Assembly (NCBI GenBank): GCA_031284315.1
Contig: JAITAB010000029.1
Coordinates: 1-34,224 of the forward strand
Reading direction: 5' to 3'
DNA from: Campylobacteraceae bacterium
GTDB taxonomy: Bacteria > Campylobacterota > Campylobacteria > Campylobacterales > Campylobacteraceae
Length of the DNA: 34,224 bases
The position numbers were made by a program, and so were the translations under genes. The notes under the pieces were generated by a model. That model was not told where the DNA came from. It saw only the letters and a program-made list of their open reading frames with translations, and ran no database searches. Each line of letters opens with the position of its first letter. Within the stretch, counting starts at the first letter, position 1. Of this stretch, positions 8,277 through 17,133 are shown one piece after another.

Positions 8277-8792
8277 TTAAGACGATGTTTTGCTCTCTTC
8301 CGTCAAATTCAGTTCCAATTCGCTGTTTTTTGCCGTTACTATTCCTTTTTTCAGGATTTTCGCGGCGATTTTGCGAGCCTGTTTCAATGAGTGCAGTTTG
8401 TATGTGCCGCATTGGTAGATATTCAGTTCAGGGATATTTTTCTTATTTTTGATTTTTATTATATCTTCCATAGATTCTTGCCACGCTTTGGCTACTTTTG
8501 ACTCTCTCGGACTTCCGATAAGGCTCATGTAAAATCCCGTCCTGCAACCCATAGGAGATATATCTATAATCTCAACGCTTTTGCCGTTCAAATGCTCCCT
8601 CATGAAGCCTGCGAACAGGTGTTCTATCGTATGTATCCCTTTCGCGCTCATTATCTCTTTGTTGGGTTTGCAAAAACGCAAATCAAACACGCTTATCGTG
8701 TCGCCCTTGCGGGTTTTCATAACTTTAGCGATGCGCACAGACGGCGCGCTAAGTTTTGTATGGTCAATTTTGAAACTATCTAAAAGCGGCAT
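8277..8792 (-). CDS. luxS: S-ribosylhomocysteine lyase LuxS
   Basis: LuxS splits S-ribosylhomocysteine into homocysteine and DPD, the precursor of autoinducer-2, in the activated methyl cycle. The 171-aa product keeps the metal site HTIEH (His54, His58) and Cys128 in NIYQCGTYK, and the catalytic Cys83 in MGCRTGFY. The N-terminal [17 protein letters not shown] and FDLRFCKPN segments are also typical. AGGAGGGG lies before the ATG, and a TATAAT promoter element lies just upstream on the minus strand. It is divergent from the universal stress protein gene. No pfs/mtnN neighbour is seen. Confidence 0.97.
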   Translation of the reverse strand: MPLLDSFKIDHTKLSAPSVRIAKVMKTRKGDTISVFDLRFCKPNKEIMSAKGIHTIEHLFAGFMREHLNGKSVEIIDISPMGCRTGFYMSLIGSPRESKVAKAWQESMEDIIKIKNKKNIPELNIYQCGTYKLHSLKQARKIAAKILKKGIVTAKNSELELNLTEESKTSS

Positions 8793-8821
8793 TTTTACCC
8801 CTCCTGTGTAAATTTTTTTAT

Positions 8822-8827
8822 ATTATA
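8822..8827 (-). promoter_or_regulatory. -10 box of luxS promoter
   Basis: TATAAT read on the minus strand lies about 30 bases before the luxS start, in the sequence GGTTATAATATAAAA. Confidence 0.55.
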
Positions 8828-8858
8828 ACCAAAAAAGAGCTATTTAATTTATTTTTGT

Positions 8859-8864
8859 TATACT
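8859..8864 (+). promoter_or_regulatory. -10 box of the usp promoter
   Basis: TATACT follows TTTTTGT and lies 34 bases before the ATG of the universal stress protein gene. It is back-to-back with the luxS promoter. Confidence 0.5.
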
Positions 8865-8897
8865 AAGGCAATTTAATTTTTCCGATAAGGATAAAAA

Positions 8898-9716
8898 ATG
8901 AAACATATAATCGCGGCTTTGGCTATGCATGAAAGCGATGTTCATGTCATAAACAAAGCCGAAAAGTTAGCGAAAAGAACGGGCGCGAAGCTTACTTATC
9001 TGCATGCTGTGGAGACGCCGCTTTTTAACTTTTTTGGCTCCAAACATCTTGACGAAAACAAGATAAAAGAGGAGCTTACGCAGTCGGTTAAAAAGCTCTC
9101 CAAAGCCAAAACGGTAAATATCATAACCGCCTTTTCAAGCGGATGGGAGCTTATCCTTAAAACCGTCAAAGAGTTTGGCGCAGACCTTGTGATTTTGGGC
9201 AACATGAGCAAATCTCATGCGGTAGTTTATATGGGTTCAACGGCAAAAAGAGTGCTTGAAAAAGTCGGCGTTCCCGTATTTATCGCACGCGGCAAACCGT
9301 TAGAAGGCAAGATACTTATCCCAACAGACCTTGGACAATACACCATGAGCGCGTCCAAAATTAAAGAGTTTCTGAAAACAGATTCTGAAATTACCTATCT
9401 TTACGCAAATGCCGTATCTTTCGGCGTTACCGTTCCGTATGCGACTTTGGCGATAGAGTCTTTGGAATTTGTGCAAGAAGAGGTGGAAAAACAGGTGGAA
9501 GAGTTCAAAAAAGAGAGAACGGACGCCGAGGTTGTCGTTATGGAAGCGGAGATAGTATCCGAAGCGGTGAAAGATTACGCCGAACAAAACGGCTATACGA
9601 CAATCGTTTTGGCTTCCAGAAATTTATCGGGATTAAATCCTATAATATTTGGCAGCACGGCTTCAAGGATAGCGCAGATAGCAAATACAAATCTGCTTTT
9701 AACATTTGTGGAGTAA
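8898..9716 (+). CDS. Tandem-domain universal stress protein
   Basis: The 272-aa product consists of two UspA folds in tandem, about residues 1-130 and 137-272. Each ends in a nucleotide-site-like motif: VILGNMSKSHAVVYMGSTA in the first and VLASRNLSGLNPIIFGSTAS in the second. The spacing is close to the G-x2-G-x9-G(S/T) pattern of ATP-binding members but not a perfect match, so ATP binding is likely rather than certain. Proteins of this type support survival during starvation and oxidative stress in the cytoplasm. AAGGA lies before the ATG. It stands as a single gene with its own promoter, between luxS and the two-component pair. Confidence 0.88.
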   Translation: MKHIIAALAMHESDVHVINKAEKLAKRTGAKLTYLHAVETPLFNFFGSKHLDENKIKEELTQSVKKLSKAKTVNIITAFSSGWELILKTVKEFGADLVILGNMSKSHAVVYMGSTAKRVLEKVGVPVFIARGKPLEGKILIPTDLGQYTMSASKIKEFLKTDSEITYLYANAVSFGVTVPYATLAIESLEFVQEEVEKQVEEFKKERTDAEVVVMEAEIVSEAVKDYAEQNGYTTIVLASRNLSGLNPIIFGSTASRIAQIANTNLLLTFVE

Positions 9717-9886
9717 ATTTGTAACAACGGCAAAAAAAATCTGCTCCTCCTGCGCTTATGCAAGTAAAGCCGCGCTGAAAAATTGTTTTTCCGCTCAAGT
9801 TTCTCTAAAAGCCCGCTTGATTTGACGCTATTTGAAAATAATCAATAAAATGGTATCATTGCGAGTTATGTTTCGGGGGTTGGGCA

Positions 9887-11617
9887 GTGGGCAAAGCAAG
9901 AGAATTTTTCAGGAATATTGAAAATTATAAAATTTACAATTTAATATTAGTTGTTACCGTAGCGTTTGTCGTAATGCTCGGCAGCAGTTTTTTCAACATG
10001 AGAGGCGATTTTAGAGATATTGCCGAAAAAAACCGTGTTCTAATGGTTAATGAAATTCAATATATTGTAGAGACATGGATATTGGAACGCATGAACAGCA
10101 TAGAGATTAGCGCTAAATATTTTAACCGCTATTATGACAATGAAAAAAATGTACAGGATTTTTTGAGCATATATTTAGAAGGTAACAAATATTTTGACGC
10201 GGTGCAGCTTTTGGTGATGGATAAATATTTTTATGTTAATGATAAAAAAATGGACGATTATATTGAAGGATACACATACGGATACGGCGATAAACACTAC
10301 TATGAAAAGGATGAAGATAAGTGGTATTTGGATATGAAATGGTTTCAAAACACAAGATTAAAACTGAAAACTACGATAGAAGTCGTAGAGGATCATGGAC
10401 TATTTCATGAGCGAGCGTTCAATATCTGCACTCCTGTTTCCAAAGGTTATGAATTTAAGGGAGTTTTTTGCGGTTCCATCAAGGCGGAACTGCTGTTTGA
10501 CAAGATAAAAGCTTTGCAAGTGCCGAACAATATATATTATTTCATAGGCAGCAAAGACGGCAATATTTTTGCAAGAGCCGGCGGCAGCAAAGAGAATCTT
10601 GACTATAAGCTTGCGAAAATCCGCGAGCAAAAAACTGCCGAGGGATATTTGACTCCAAATGACATGTATGTGGAAAACGATATCGTGTCTATGGATACAA
10701 TCGCCAATTTTGACTGGTACATAGCTGTCGGCATGGACGGCAAAAAGATAGAAAATGAAATTATCAGGCATTTTTTAAGGCATGCTCTGGTAGTATTTTT
10801 ATATTTTATTGTATTTATCATTATCATAAACGGTTCGTATGCATTTTTGCACAGGCGCGCAGAGGCGAAAAAAAGAGAATATAAAGAGCTTTTGGAGTAT
10901 AACTCCCGCATGAGCGAAGTCGGCGTTTTGGTATCGGCTATCAACCACCAGCTGCGCCAGCCTTTAAACGCTTTAATGCTCATCACCAGCAATACGATTC
11001 AGCTTTTGGAAGCGAAAATATTGAATAAAAAGGATATAAAGGAGAATTTAACGCTTTCGCAGCGTTCCATCGGCATGATGGATAAAACGATAAATATTTA
11101 CCGCAATTTTTATAAAATCTCCGAAGATATAAGCGAATTTGAATTGATAGATTGCGTGGAGAGCGTGCTTTATGTGATGCATACAAATTTTGCGCAGAAC
11201 AATATCGCGGTAGATATGGACAAGAGCGCCGTTATTGGGCTTAAAATCTGCTCCTCGGAAAATTTCATACAGCAGATATTGTTGGCGCTTCTGCAAAATG
11301 CCAAAGATTCGATAGCCGCCATGCCGCTAAGAACCAAAGATATTAAAAGCAGAACGATAGAGATAAGATTTGAATCAAACGAAGAAAACGCGGCGGTTTT
11401 TATATCGGATTTTGGCGGCGGCATTACAGACAAAAAGGCAAAAAGCCTCTTTTCGCCGCTGAGCCGCTCGCAAAAGCCGAACGGTTTTGGCATGGGGTTG
11501 TTTTTTGCTAAAAAGATAGCAAAAGAGAAATTAATGGGAGATGTGGAGTTGGCAAATAACGCCAATCCTACGACTTTTGTTTTGAAAATTAAAAAAAATA
11601 TCAGGGGAAATACATGA
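9887..11617 (+). CDS. Membrane histidine kinase with Cache-like sensor domain
   Basis: The 576-aa product has a membrane helix at about 17-37, a 255-residue periplasmic region at about 38-295, a second helix at about 300-320, and a cytoplasmic kinase. The periplasmic part, with VQLLVMDKYFYV and GVFCGSIKAELLF, looks like a double Cache sensor of small ligands. The phosphoacceptor is His354 in INHQLRQPLNAL. The ATPase has N box LLALLQNAKDSI (Asn471), G1 ISDFGGGI and G2 GFGMGLFFAKKI. The HQLRQPLN pattern is a variant HisKA box often seen in this phylum. The start is GTG after a G-rich GGGGG stretch. The response regulator gene overlaps the end by 4 bases (ATGA), so the two form a cognate pair. 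The ligand is unknown. Confidence 0.93.
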   Translation: MGKAREFFRNIENYKIYNLILVVTVAFVVMLGSSFFNMRGDFRDIAEKNRVLMVNEIQYIVETWILERMNSIEISAKYFNRYYDNEKNVQDFLSIYLEGNKYFDAVQLLVMDKYFYVNDKKMDDYIEGYTYGYGDKHYYEKDEDKWYLDMKWFQNTRLKLKTTIEVVEDHGLFHERAFNICTPVSKGYEFKGVFCGSIKAELLFDKIKALQVPNNIYYFIGSKDGNIFARAGGSKENLDYKLAKIREQKTAEGYLTPNDMYVENDIVSMDTIANFDWYIAVGMDGKKIENEIIRHFLRHALVVFLYFIVFIIIINGSYAFLHRRAEAKKREYKELLEYNSRMSEVGVLVSAINHQLRQPLNALMLITSNTIQLLEAKILNKKDIKENLTLSQRSIGMMDKTINIYRNFYKISEDISEFELIDCVESVLYVMHTNFAQNNIAVDMDKSAVIGLKICSSENFIQQILLALLQNAKDSIAAMPLRTKDIKSRTIEIRFESNEENAAVFISDFGGGITDKKAKSLFSPLSRSQKPNGFGMGLFFAKKIAKEKLMGDVELANNANPTTFVLKIKKNIRGNT

Positions 11618-12306
11618 GTATTCGCAAATCAACGCTTGAAATGCTTGGCAATTTTTCTATTTTAGTAGTAGAAGATGACGATGTGGCGCGCGCCATGATA
11701 AAACAGGGGCTAAAAGAGTATTTTAGGTCGTATTATGACGCAAAAGACGGTCTTGAAGGGCTTGACGCATTCAAAAAACATCATATTGATATTATCGTGG
11801 CTGACATTCATCTGCCCAAACTGAACGGGTTTGAGATGATAAGAGAGATTTTTATACTTAAACCAGCGCAGCCGTTTATCATTATCACCTCTTACGATAC
11901 CGACCAAAATATACTGAGCAGCGTCCATAACGGCGCGTTTAGCTTTTTGAGAAAGCCTCTGGATATTCAGGATTTGCAGACGGCTATTTTGCTGTCGCTT
12001 TCCAAAAAGATAAATCAAAAGCGAATCCGACTGAGCGCTTCTGTTATGATTGACACAAATAAAGAGACTATTTACGAGGATGACGAGCCGATTTTTCTGA
12101 CGCAGACGAATAATAAAATATTTTGGCTTTTGTGCTACAACCTCAACCGCCTTGTGAGTTATGAGATGATAGAAGATTATGTATATTACGGCGAAAGTAT
12201 CAATAAAAGCGCGGTGCATACGGCGATACTGCGCATCAAAAAACGCCTGCCCGATATCAATATAGATAATATTTCAAACGCCGGATATATATTGAAAACA
12301 AAATAA
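11614..12306 (+). CDS. Response regulator, receiver plus OmpR/PhoB-like winged helix
   Basis: The 230-aa product has an N-terminal receiver domain (residues about 14-130) with acidic pocket Glu20/Asp21/Asp22, phosphoacceptor Asp64 in VADIHLPKLNG, switch Thr92/Ser93 and Lys114 in FLRKPLD. The C-terminal part (about 145-230) has NNKIFWLLCYNLNRLVSYEMIEDYVYYG and HTAILRIKKRLP, ending in SNAGYILKTK, which matches the winged-helix output of OmpR/PhoB-type regulators. The gene overlaps the kinase gene by ATGA and is translated with it. Targets are unknown. It faces the peroxiredoxin gene tail to tail. Confidence 0.93.
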   Translation: MSIRKSTLEMLGNFSILVVEDDDVARAMIKQGLKEYFRSYYDAKDGLEGLDAFKKHHIDIIVADIHLPKLNGFEMIREIFILKPAQPFIIITSYDTDQNILSSVHNGAFSFLRKPLDIQDLQTAILLSLSKKINQKRIRLSASVMIDTNKETIYEDDEPIFLTQTNNKIFWLLCYNLNRLVSYEMIEDYVYYGESINKSAVHTAILRIKKRLPDINIDNISNAGYILKTK

Positions 12307-12311
12307 TTTTT

Positions 12312-12338
12312 AAAAAGCCCGCACCATGTGATGCGGGC
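12312..12338 (-). terminator. Rho-independent terminator of the peroxiredoxin gene
   Basis: GCCCGCA and TGCGGGC (12317-12338) form a perfect GC-rich stem with an 8-base loop. On the minus strand it is followed by TTTTT (12316-12312), so it serves the minus-strand peroxiredoxin gene. It may also slow readthrough from the convergent regulator gene. Confidence 0.85.
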
Positions 12339-12345
12339 GGAAGTT

Positions 12346-12942
12346 TTAGAGCTTTTCAGCGTTTTTGGAGAGGTATTCGGCTATGCCTTTTGTGCTTGCC
12401 TTTATAGCCTCTTCGCCTTTTGTCCAGCCTGCAGGACAAACTTCGCCGTACTCGTTTGTAAAGAGCATCGTATCAACCATTCTTAGCATTTCGTCAATAT
12501 TTCTGCCAAGGGGAAGGTCGTTTATCACCGCATGTCTTACCGTGCCGTCTTTGTCTATCAAAAATGAACCGCGAAGCGCAACGCTTTCATTGAAAAGCAC
12601 ATCAAAATCGCGTGCGATTTGTTTTGTAACGTCAGCCACAAGCGGATAGCGGATATTGCCGATGCCGCCGTTTTTAATGTCTGTACTTTTCCATGCAAAG
12701 TGCGAAAACTGCGTATCGCATGAGATGCCTATGACATTAATGCCGCGTGATTTGAATTCGTCAAGCCTTTTGTCAAATGCGATAATTTCAGATGGACACA
12801 CAAAAGTAAAATCCATCGGATAGAAAAATACTACCGCGCCTTTTTCGCCCAAGTTTTTATAGAGATTGAAATCCCCAACTATTTGATTGTCCCCTAAAAC
12901 CGCTGTTGCCGTAAAATTTGGCGCTTTTTTTGTTACTAACAT
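12346..12942 (-). CDS. Typical 2-Cys peroxiredoxin (AhpC/TSA)
   Basis: The enzyme reduces hydrogen peroxide and organic peroxides. The 198-aa product has the peroxidatic Cys49 in DFTFVCPSE, the resolving Cys169 in GEVCPAGW, and the conserved Arg in RGSFLID. The AhpC/TsaA family in Campylobacterota is a major thioredoxin-dependent peroxide defence, and this protein has the expected length. AGGAGA precedes the ATG by about 6 bases. It has its own promoter region and a strong terminator, so it is a single-gene unit. Confidence 0.96.
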   Translation of the reverse strand: MLVTKKAPNFTATAVLGDNQIVGDFNLYKNLGEKGAVVFFYPMDFTFVCPSEIIAFDKRLDEFKSRGINVIGISCDTQFSHFAWKSTDIKNGGIGNIRYPLVADVTKQIARDFDVLFNESVALRGSFLIDKDGTVRHAVINDLPLGRNIDEMLRMVDTMLFTNEYGEVCPAGWTKGEEAIKASTKGIAEYLSKNAEKL

Positions 12943-12992
12943 TTTTTCTCCTAAATAATAATTTTTATTAGTTGGGAAATTGTATCAGCAAA

Positions 12993-12998
12993 ATTATA
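12993..12998 (-). promoter_or_regulatory. Candidate -10 box for the peroxiredoxin gene
   Basis: TATAAT read on the minus strand (in ACTTATAATTTTG) lies about 50 bases before the peroxiredoxin ATG. A second option, TACAAT, lies closer at about 12980. Confidence 0.4.
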
Positions 12999-13106
12999 AG
13001 TAATCGTTTAAATTTTTATAAAATACGATATTTTTTATCTTATTTTACGCTTTTGACGCTCAAAAAAACAAAATCGTAACATAAAAAGCAGTATTTTATC
13101 TTTCCA

Positions 13107-13147
13107 AAACTCTTTTAATGACCATTTAAATAAGAGTTTGGTATAGT
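13107..13147 (+). promoter_or_regulatory. Ferredoxin promoter with a possible operator
   Basis: AAACTCTT (13107-13114) and AAGAGTTT (13132-13139) form a perfect 8-bp inverted repeat with a 17-base spacer, ending just before a TATAGT -10 element at 13142-13147. The position over the -35 region would suit a dimeric regulator, but the binding protein is unknown. Confidence 0.4.
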
Positions 13148-13175
13148 AAAATCCATTTTTTTTAAAGGAGAAATT

Positions 13176-13460
13176 ATGTCGGTTAAAATTACAGATTTGT
13201 GTATATCCTGCGGTTCATGTATTGATGAATGCCCTGTTGAAGCTATAGTTGATGACAGCGATAATCCAAACGGAGATGGAATATATTTCGTTTATGCAAA
13301 TAAATGCGTAGAGTGCGTAGGTCATCATGACCAGCCTGCATGTGCGTCAGCCTGTCCGACAGACGACTGTATTGTGTGGGACAGCGCGGCAGACGGTCAG
13401 CCGTTTCGTTCTGAAATCGGCGAAGATAAGCGAAAAGGCAATACTTCCGCAGCTTCATGA
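13176..13460 (+). CDS. 2[4Fe-4S] ferredoxin, Allochromatium type
   Basis: This is a small electron carrier of 94 aa. The first cluster motif is C-x2-C-x2-C-x3-C-P (Cys9, 12, 15, 19). The second has the long insertion C-x2-C-x8-C-x3-C-P (Cys44, 47, 56, 60), with an extra Cys65, as in the Allochromatium vinosum-type ferredoxins. These have low-potential clusters. In this phylum such ferredoxins are proposed to serve 2-oxoacid oxidoreductases or reverse TCA reactions. The tail is polar and uncharacterised. AAAGGAG precedes the ATG, and a hairpin follows the stop, so it is a single-gene unit. Confidence 0.95.
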   Translation: MSVKITDLCISCGSCIDECPVEAIVDDSDNPNGDGIYFVYANKCVECVGHHDQPACASACPTDDCIVWDSAADGQPFRSEIGEDKRKGNTSAAS

Positions 13461-13469
13461 GAGATGTTC

Positions 13470-13500
13470 CGCCTGAATTTTCAGAATTCAGGCGTATTTT
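13470..13500 (+). terminator. Terminator after the ferredoxin gene
   Basis: CGCCTGAATT (13470-13479) and AATTCAGGCG (13485-13494) form a perfect 10-bp stem with a 5-base loop, followed by TATTTTAT. The T tract is broken but adequate. Confidence 0.75.
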
Positions 13501-13583
13501 ATAAAAAAACAACAAATTTTCTGCTATAATTTTACCCTTTGTTTTTTAAAATGAGACACTATATGTCAAGGAGCGCCCAAAAT

Positions 13584-13997
13584 ATGGAGCAAACACTATC
13601 TATTATCAAGCCTGATGCAGCTGCAAAAAATGTTATCGGAAAGATTATTGACAGATTTGAGAGTAATAATCTCCGTATAGCGGCTTTGAAAAAATTACAG
13701 CTTTCAAAAGAAGATGCCCAAAAGTTTTATGATGTGCATAAAAATAGACCGTTTTTTAGGGATTTGGTGCAATTCATGACAAGCGGCCCCGTTGTGGTTA
13801 TCGTCCTTGAAGGCGAAAATGCAGTCGCCAAAAACCGCGAACTTATGGGCGCGACAAATCCTAAAGAGGCGAAAAAAGGCACTATCCGCGCTGATTTTGC
13901 TGAAAGTATTGACGCAAATGCGGTTCATGGAAGCGACAGTTTGGAAAATGCCGCGATAGAAATATCATTCTTTTTTGGCAAAAGAGAGTTGATTTAG
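13584..13997 (+). CDS. ndk: Nucleoside diphosphate kinase
   Basis: Ndk balances nucleoside triphosphate pools by moving phosphate through a phosphohistidine. The 137-aa product begins [20 protein letters not shown], has the NRPFF and [14 protein letters not shown] blocks, and the active His115 in NAVHGSDS. An in-frame ATG lies 21 bases upstream (13563), but AAGGAG at 13568-13573 and the family length favour the start at 13584. It leads a compact run with the DUF177 gene, rpmF, plsX and fabH. Confidence 0.95.
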   Translation: MEQTLSIIKPDAAAKNVIGKIIDRFESNNLRIAALKKLQLSKEDAQKFYDVHKNRPFFRDLVQFMTSGPVVVIVLEGENAVAKNRELMGATNPKEAKKGTIRADFAESIDANAVHGSDSLENAAIEISFFFGKRELI

Positions 13998-13999
13998 TA

Positions 14000-14350
14000 T
14001 TGGAGATAGCTTTTAAAAAAATCGCCAAAGAGTCTTTGAATTTTGAACTCGTAAAAGAGGAGATGAGATTTTTCGGCAAAGTTTCGAGAAAAGATAACGG
14101 ACTGATTTTATTAAAAGCTAATTTAATCGGACAAATAAGCCATACCTGCGACAGGTGCGGCGAAGATTTGAAGATAGAGATAAATGAACCGCTTGAGATA
14201 CTTGTCTCGGAGGGGATTTACAAAGACGCGATAGACGAACTGGATGTCATAGAGTTTTATGACGGCTATATTGATTTTGACGGGATTTTGCAAAGCGAGA
14301 TAGAGTCCGTCAAAAGCGATTATCACTATTGCGGTAAATGTCAAAATTAA
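14000..14350 (+). CDS. YceD/DUF177 family protein upstream of rpmF
   Basis: The 116-aa product matches the YceD (DUF177) family, which almost always sits directly before rpmF and has been linked to 23S rRNA or large-subunit maturation. It carries CDRCGEDL near residue 50 and a C-terminal CGKC, a pair of zinc-ribbon-like cysteine motifs, and an acidic centre (DAIDELDVIEFYDGYIDFD). The start is TTG two bases after the ndk stop; no other start suits. It is probably translated by coupling with ndk. Confidence 0.85.
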   Translation: MEIAFKKIAKESLNFELVKEEMRFFGKVSRKDNGLILLKANLIGQISHTCDRCGEDLKIEINEPLEILVSEGIYKDAIDELDVIEFYDGYIDFDGILQSEIESVKSDYHYCGKCQN

Positions 14351-14364
14351 TTAAGGAGTAAACA

Positions 14365-14511
14365 ATGGCAGTGCCAAAAAGACGAGTAAGCAAAACGAGA
14401 GGCGCGAAACGCCGAACGCACTATAAAGTTACTTTAGCAGCGCCTGTAAAAGCGAGCGATGGTACATGGAAAATGCCTCACCGCATCAACAAAAACACAG
14501 GTTTATATTAA
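14365..14511 (+). CDS. rpmF: 50S ribosomal protein L32
   Basis: The 48-aa product starts [20 protein letters not shown], the standard L32 N-terminus, with [10 protein letters not shown] at the end. It lacks the C-terminal zinc-binding cysteines found in some L32 versions, so it is the cysteine-free form. AAGGAG precedes the ATG by 8 bases. The yceD-rpmF-plsX-fabH order is widespread in bacteria. Confidence 0.97.
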   Translation: MAVPKRRVSKTRGAKRRTHYKVTLAAPVKASDGTWKMPHRINKNTGLY

Positions 14512-14520
14512 GAAGTGCGA

Positions 14521-15513
14521 ATGTTGAAAATCGCTATTGACGCTATGGGCGGCGATTTGGGCTTTGCTCCTATCATAGAAGGAGTTATCAAAGCTCTCGC
14601 CGAAAGAGATGATTTTGAGGTGATACTTGCAGGCAAAACAGATGTTATCAAGCCTTTGATTTCGCCCTCCATGCAAAGCAGAGTGAGTTTTATAGAAGCT
14701 GACGATGTATTTGATATGCACGAATCCGCGACAGATGTCTTAAAACGCAGAGAATCCACAATATACAAAGCTGTGGATTTGGTGCGGGAAGGCAAAGCGG
14801 ATGCGGTCGTTTCAGCGGGACACAGCGGCGCGACTATGAGTTTGGCAACTCTTCGCATCGGACGGCTTAAAGGCATAGCAAGACCCGCGATAGCCACTTT
14901 GATGCCGACTGTGCAAAACGGCGTTTCAACGCTTGTTTTGGATGTGGGCGCGAATGTGGACTGCAAATCCGAACACCTGTTTCAATTTGCCGTCATGGGC
15001 GAATGTTACGCAAAAAATGTCATGGGTATTAGAAAACCCAAAATCGGACTTTTGTCAAACGGCGAAGAGTCAAGCAAAGGCAACGACATCACAAAAGAAG
15101 CGTATGAAATGATGGCTAAGCTTAACTCGTTTGTCGGCAATATAGAAGGCAACAATATCTTTGACGCTTCTGTCAATGTCGTTGTTTGCGATGGATTTGT
15201 GGGCAATATCGTACTGAAAACAAGCGAAGGCGTTGCCGAATCTATCACCAATATCATCAAAATGAATATCAAAAAATCTCCGCTTGCGATTGCGGGCGCG
15301 GCTTTGATGAGAAAAGTTTTTAAGCTGCTCAAAAAACAGGTTGATTACGCCGAATACGGCGGTGCGCCTTTGATGGGCGTAAAAAAATGCGTCATTATAA
15401 GCCACGGCAAAAGCAACGCCAAAGCCATAAAAAATGCAGTTTTCCAAGCTTTGAAATTTGCAGACTCTCATGTAACGCAGGCTATAGAAAAAGAGATTGC
15501 GGAATTTGAGTAA
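14521..15513 (+). CDS. plsX: Phosphate acyltransferase PlsX
   Basis: PlsX converts acyl-ACP to acyl-phosphate, which PlsY uses to start phospholipid synthesis. The 330-aa product begins [14 protein letters not shown], with [19 protein letters not shown] and the [13 protein letters not shown] block, all typical. The frame can also start at a GTG six bases earlier (14515), but ATG at 14521 with AGAAG upstream matches the usual N-terminus. It follows rpmF by 9 bases and overlaps fabH, giving a lipid-synthesis unit. Confidence 0.95.
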   Translation: MLKIAIDAMGGDLGFAPIIEGVIKALAERDDFEVILAGKTDVIKPLISPSMQSRVSFIEADDVFDMHESATDVLKRRESTIYKAVDLVREGKADAVVSAGHSGATMSLATLRIGRLKGIARPAIATLMPTVQNGVSTLVLDVGANVDCKSEHLFQFAVMGECYAKNVMGIRKPKIGLLSNGEESSKGNDITKEAYEMMAKLNSFVGNIEGNNIFDASVNVVVCDGFVGNIVLKTSEGVAESITNIIKMNIKKSPLAIAGAALMRKVFKLLKKQVDYAEYGGAPLMGVKKCVIISHGKSNAKAIKNAVFQALKFADSHVTQAIEKEIAEFE

Positions 15514-16507
15514 AATTTACGCATGTTTCAGATCTATCGGCGCTTATGCTCCAAAAAGAGTTTTGAGCAATGAAGATTTGGAAAAAATGGTTGAAACTAC
15601 GAATGAGTGGATACTCCAGCGCACGGGCATAAAAGAGCGCAGGATTGCTTCGGAGGGCGAACTCACAAGCGATATCGGCTTGAAAGCCGCGAAACTTGCT
15701 ATCAAAAGAGCGGGCATAAAAACGGGCGAAATAGACGCCGTTATCTGCGCTACGCTCACGCCCGATTTTTTATGCATGCCTGCGACTGCATGTATTATAG
15801 CTTCAAAACTTGGCATCAAAAATGTTCTCGCGTTTGATGTCAGCGCGGCTTGCAGCGGCTTTGTTTATATACTTTACCTCGCAAAAGCCCTCATAGAATC
15901 AGCCCGACATAAAAATATCCTCATCATTGGCGCGGAAAAATTAAGCTCCGTTGTGGATTATACCGACAGAAGCACATGCATACTCTTCGGAGACGGCGGC
16001 GGCGCGGCGGTCATAAGCGCGACTGAGGACAAAAACGAAGCGCTTTTGGATATACAAATAAGCGCGGACGGCGATTACGCGCATCTTTTAGTAGCTCCGC
16101 GCTCGCGCGTCATGTATCCCAAAGACGACAGGACGCTTGAATATTTGCAAATGGCAGGCAATGAAGTGTTTAAAGTGGCGGTAAAAACGCTCACGAACGA
16201 TGTAGTGGAAATTTTGCAAAAAAACGGTATAACTTCTGAGGAGATAGACCATTTTATACCTCATCAGGCAAATTTGCGCATCATAGAAGCCGTGCGCGAA
16301 AAGCTTAATTTCCCGCATGAAAAGACGGTCTTGACGGTTCACAAATACGGCAACACTTCCGCCGCATCCATTCCTATGGCGATGAATGACGCTTACGAAG
16401 AGGGCAGGATAAAACATGGCGATTTGATACTGCTTGACACATTTGGCGGCGGCTTTACATGGGGAAGCGCGCTGCTTCGTTTCGGCGGAGAAAAACGGCG
16501 GATTTAA
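15506..16507 (+). CDS. fabH: 3-oxoacyl-ACP synthase III
   Basis: FabH condenses acetyl-CoA with malonyl-ACP to begin fatty acid synthesis. With the TTG start at 15506 the product is 333 aa and carries the Cys-His-Asn triad: Cys116 in DVSAACSGF, His253 in IPHQANLRI and Asn283 in KYGNTSAAS. It also has the glycine-rich [10 protein letters not shown]. Another TTG three codons upstream (15497) is possible. I prefer 15506 because [11 protein letters not shown] matches the family start. The start overlaps the plsX end, so translation is coupled. Confidence 0.95.
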   Translation: MSKIYACFRSIGAYAPKRVLSNEDLEKMVETTNEWILQRTGIKERRIASEGELTSDIGLKAAKLAIKRAGIKTGEIDAVICATLTPDFLCMPATACIIASKLGIKNVLAFDVSAACSGFVYILYLAKALIESARHKNILIIGAEKLSSVVDYTDRSTCILFGDGGGAAVISATEDKNEALLDIQISADGDYAHLLVAPRSRVMYPKDDRTLEYLQMAGNEVFKVAVKTLTNDVVEILQKNGITSEEIDHFIPHQANLRIIEAVREKLNFPHEKTVLTVHKYGNTSAASIPMAMNDAYEEGRIKHGDLILLDTFGGGFTWGSALLRFGGEKRRI

Positions 16508-16565
16508 TTATATTTTCAAACAAAAGGCATCTACATATATAATTTAAAGTTAAAATTACTTTTTT

Positions 16566-16960
16566 TTGGCGGCTGGTTTTTTCATAGCCGACTGCAACAA
16601 TAAAAATTACTCCGTCAGCTTTTGTAATAAAAATCTTGACTTTACAGGTTTGAGAGCGGGTGAAGCGGGATTTGACCTGTTAGAGGCTGGGAAAAGATAG
16701 GAGTTTTCAAAGGCATTTTTAACGGCAATTTTCACAAGATAGCCAATATCTGGATAGGAGCGTCCGATGATGAGATTGGATTTTTCGGCTATATTAACCG
16801 CGGCAATATAAGAAATCTCAGCATAGAAATAGCTGAAAACAAAGAGATAAAAGGCAAGCACTATGTCGGCGGCATTACATGAGCCGTTACCTCAGGCGCA
16901 GCGCAAAACAATACCGCGTTCGGTTCGTTTATTGCGGGGAGGAGCGCGCAAAGCAGATAA
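16566..16960 (+). pseudogene. Remnant of a GLUG-motif surface protein gene
   Basis: Two adjoining frames together read as one damaged protein. The first (16566 to a TAG at 16698) has a signal-like LAAGFFIADC then NYSVSFCNKNLDFTGLRAGEAGFDLLEAGKR. The second, shifted one base at about 16697, reads GVFKGIFNGNFHKIANIWIG, then DEIGFFGYINRGNIRNLSIE and KHYVGGIT, then a TGA at 16880, and on to GAAQNNTAFGSFIAGRSAQS and a TAA at 16958. The pattern of a G-x-F-x-G start, GFFGYI, a G-x-I-x-NL strand and YVGGIT is that of GLUG-type beta-helix adhesin repeats. With a frameshift and an internal stop it is a decayed, truncated gene. A palindrome-rich zone starts right after it. Confidence 0.7.
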
Positions 16961-17133
16961 ATCCCTTTTGTCATGCAAAACACACACGCCCGCCTTTCCG
17001 TCATTCCTATGTCTTCTCTCCGTCATTCCCGCGCGAGCAAAAAGTTTTCGCAGAAAACGATATTTGCGAGGAATGCGGGAATCCAAAAAGGAATTTAAGA
17101 AAACAACTCAATTCCGTCATTCCCGCGTAAGCG

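Noticed and set aside
4228-9716. AI-2E permease, luxS and the stress protein as one quorum-sensing locus
   Set aside because: The genes are on different strands and separated by the repeat zone, and AI-2E family members mostly transport other things. Proximity alone is weak evidence.
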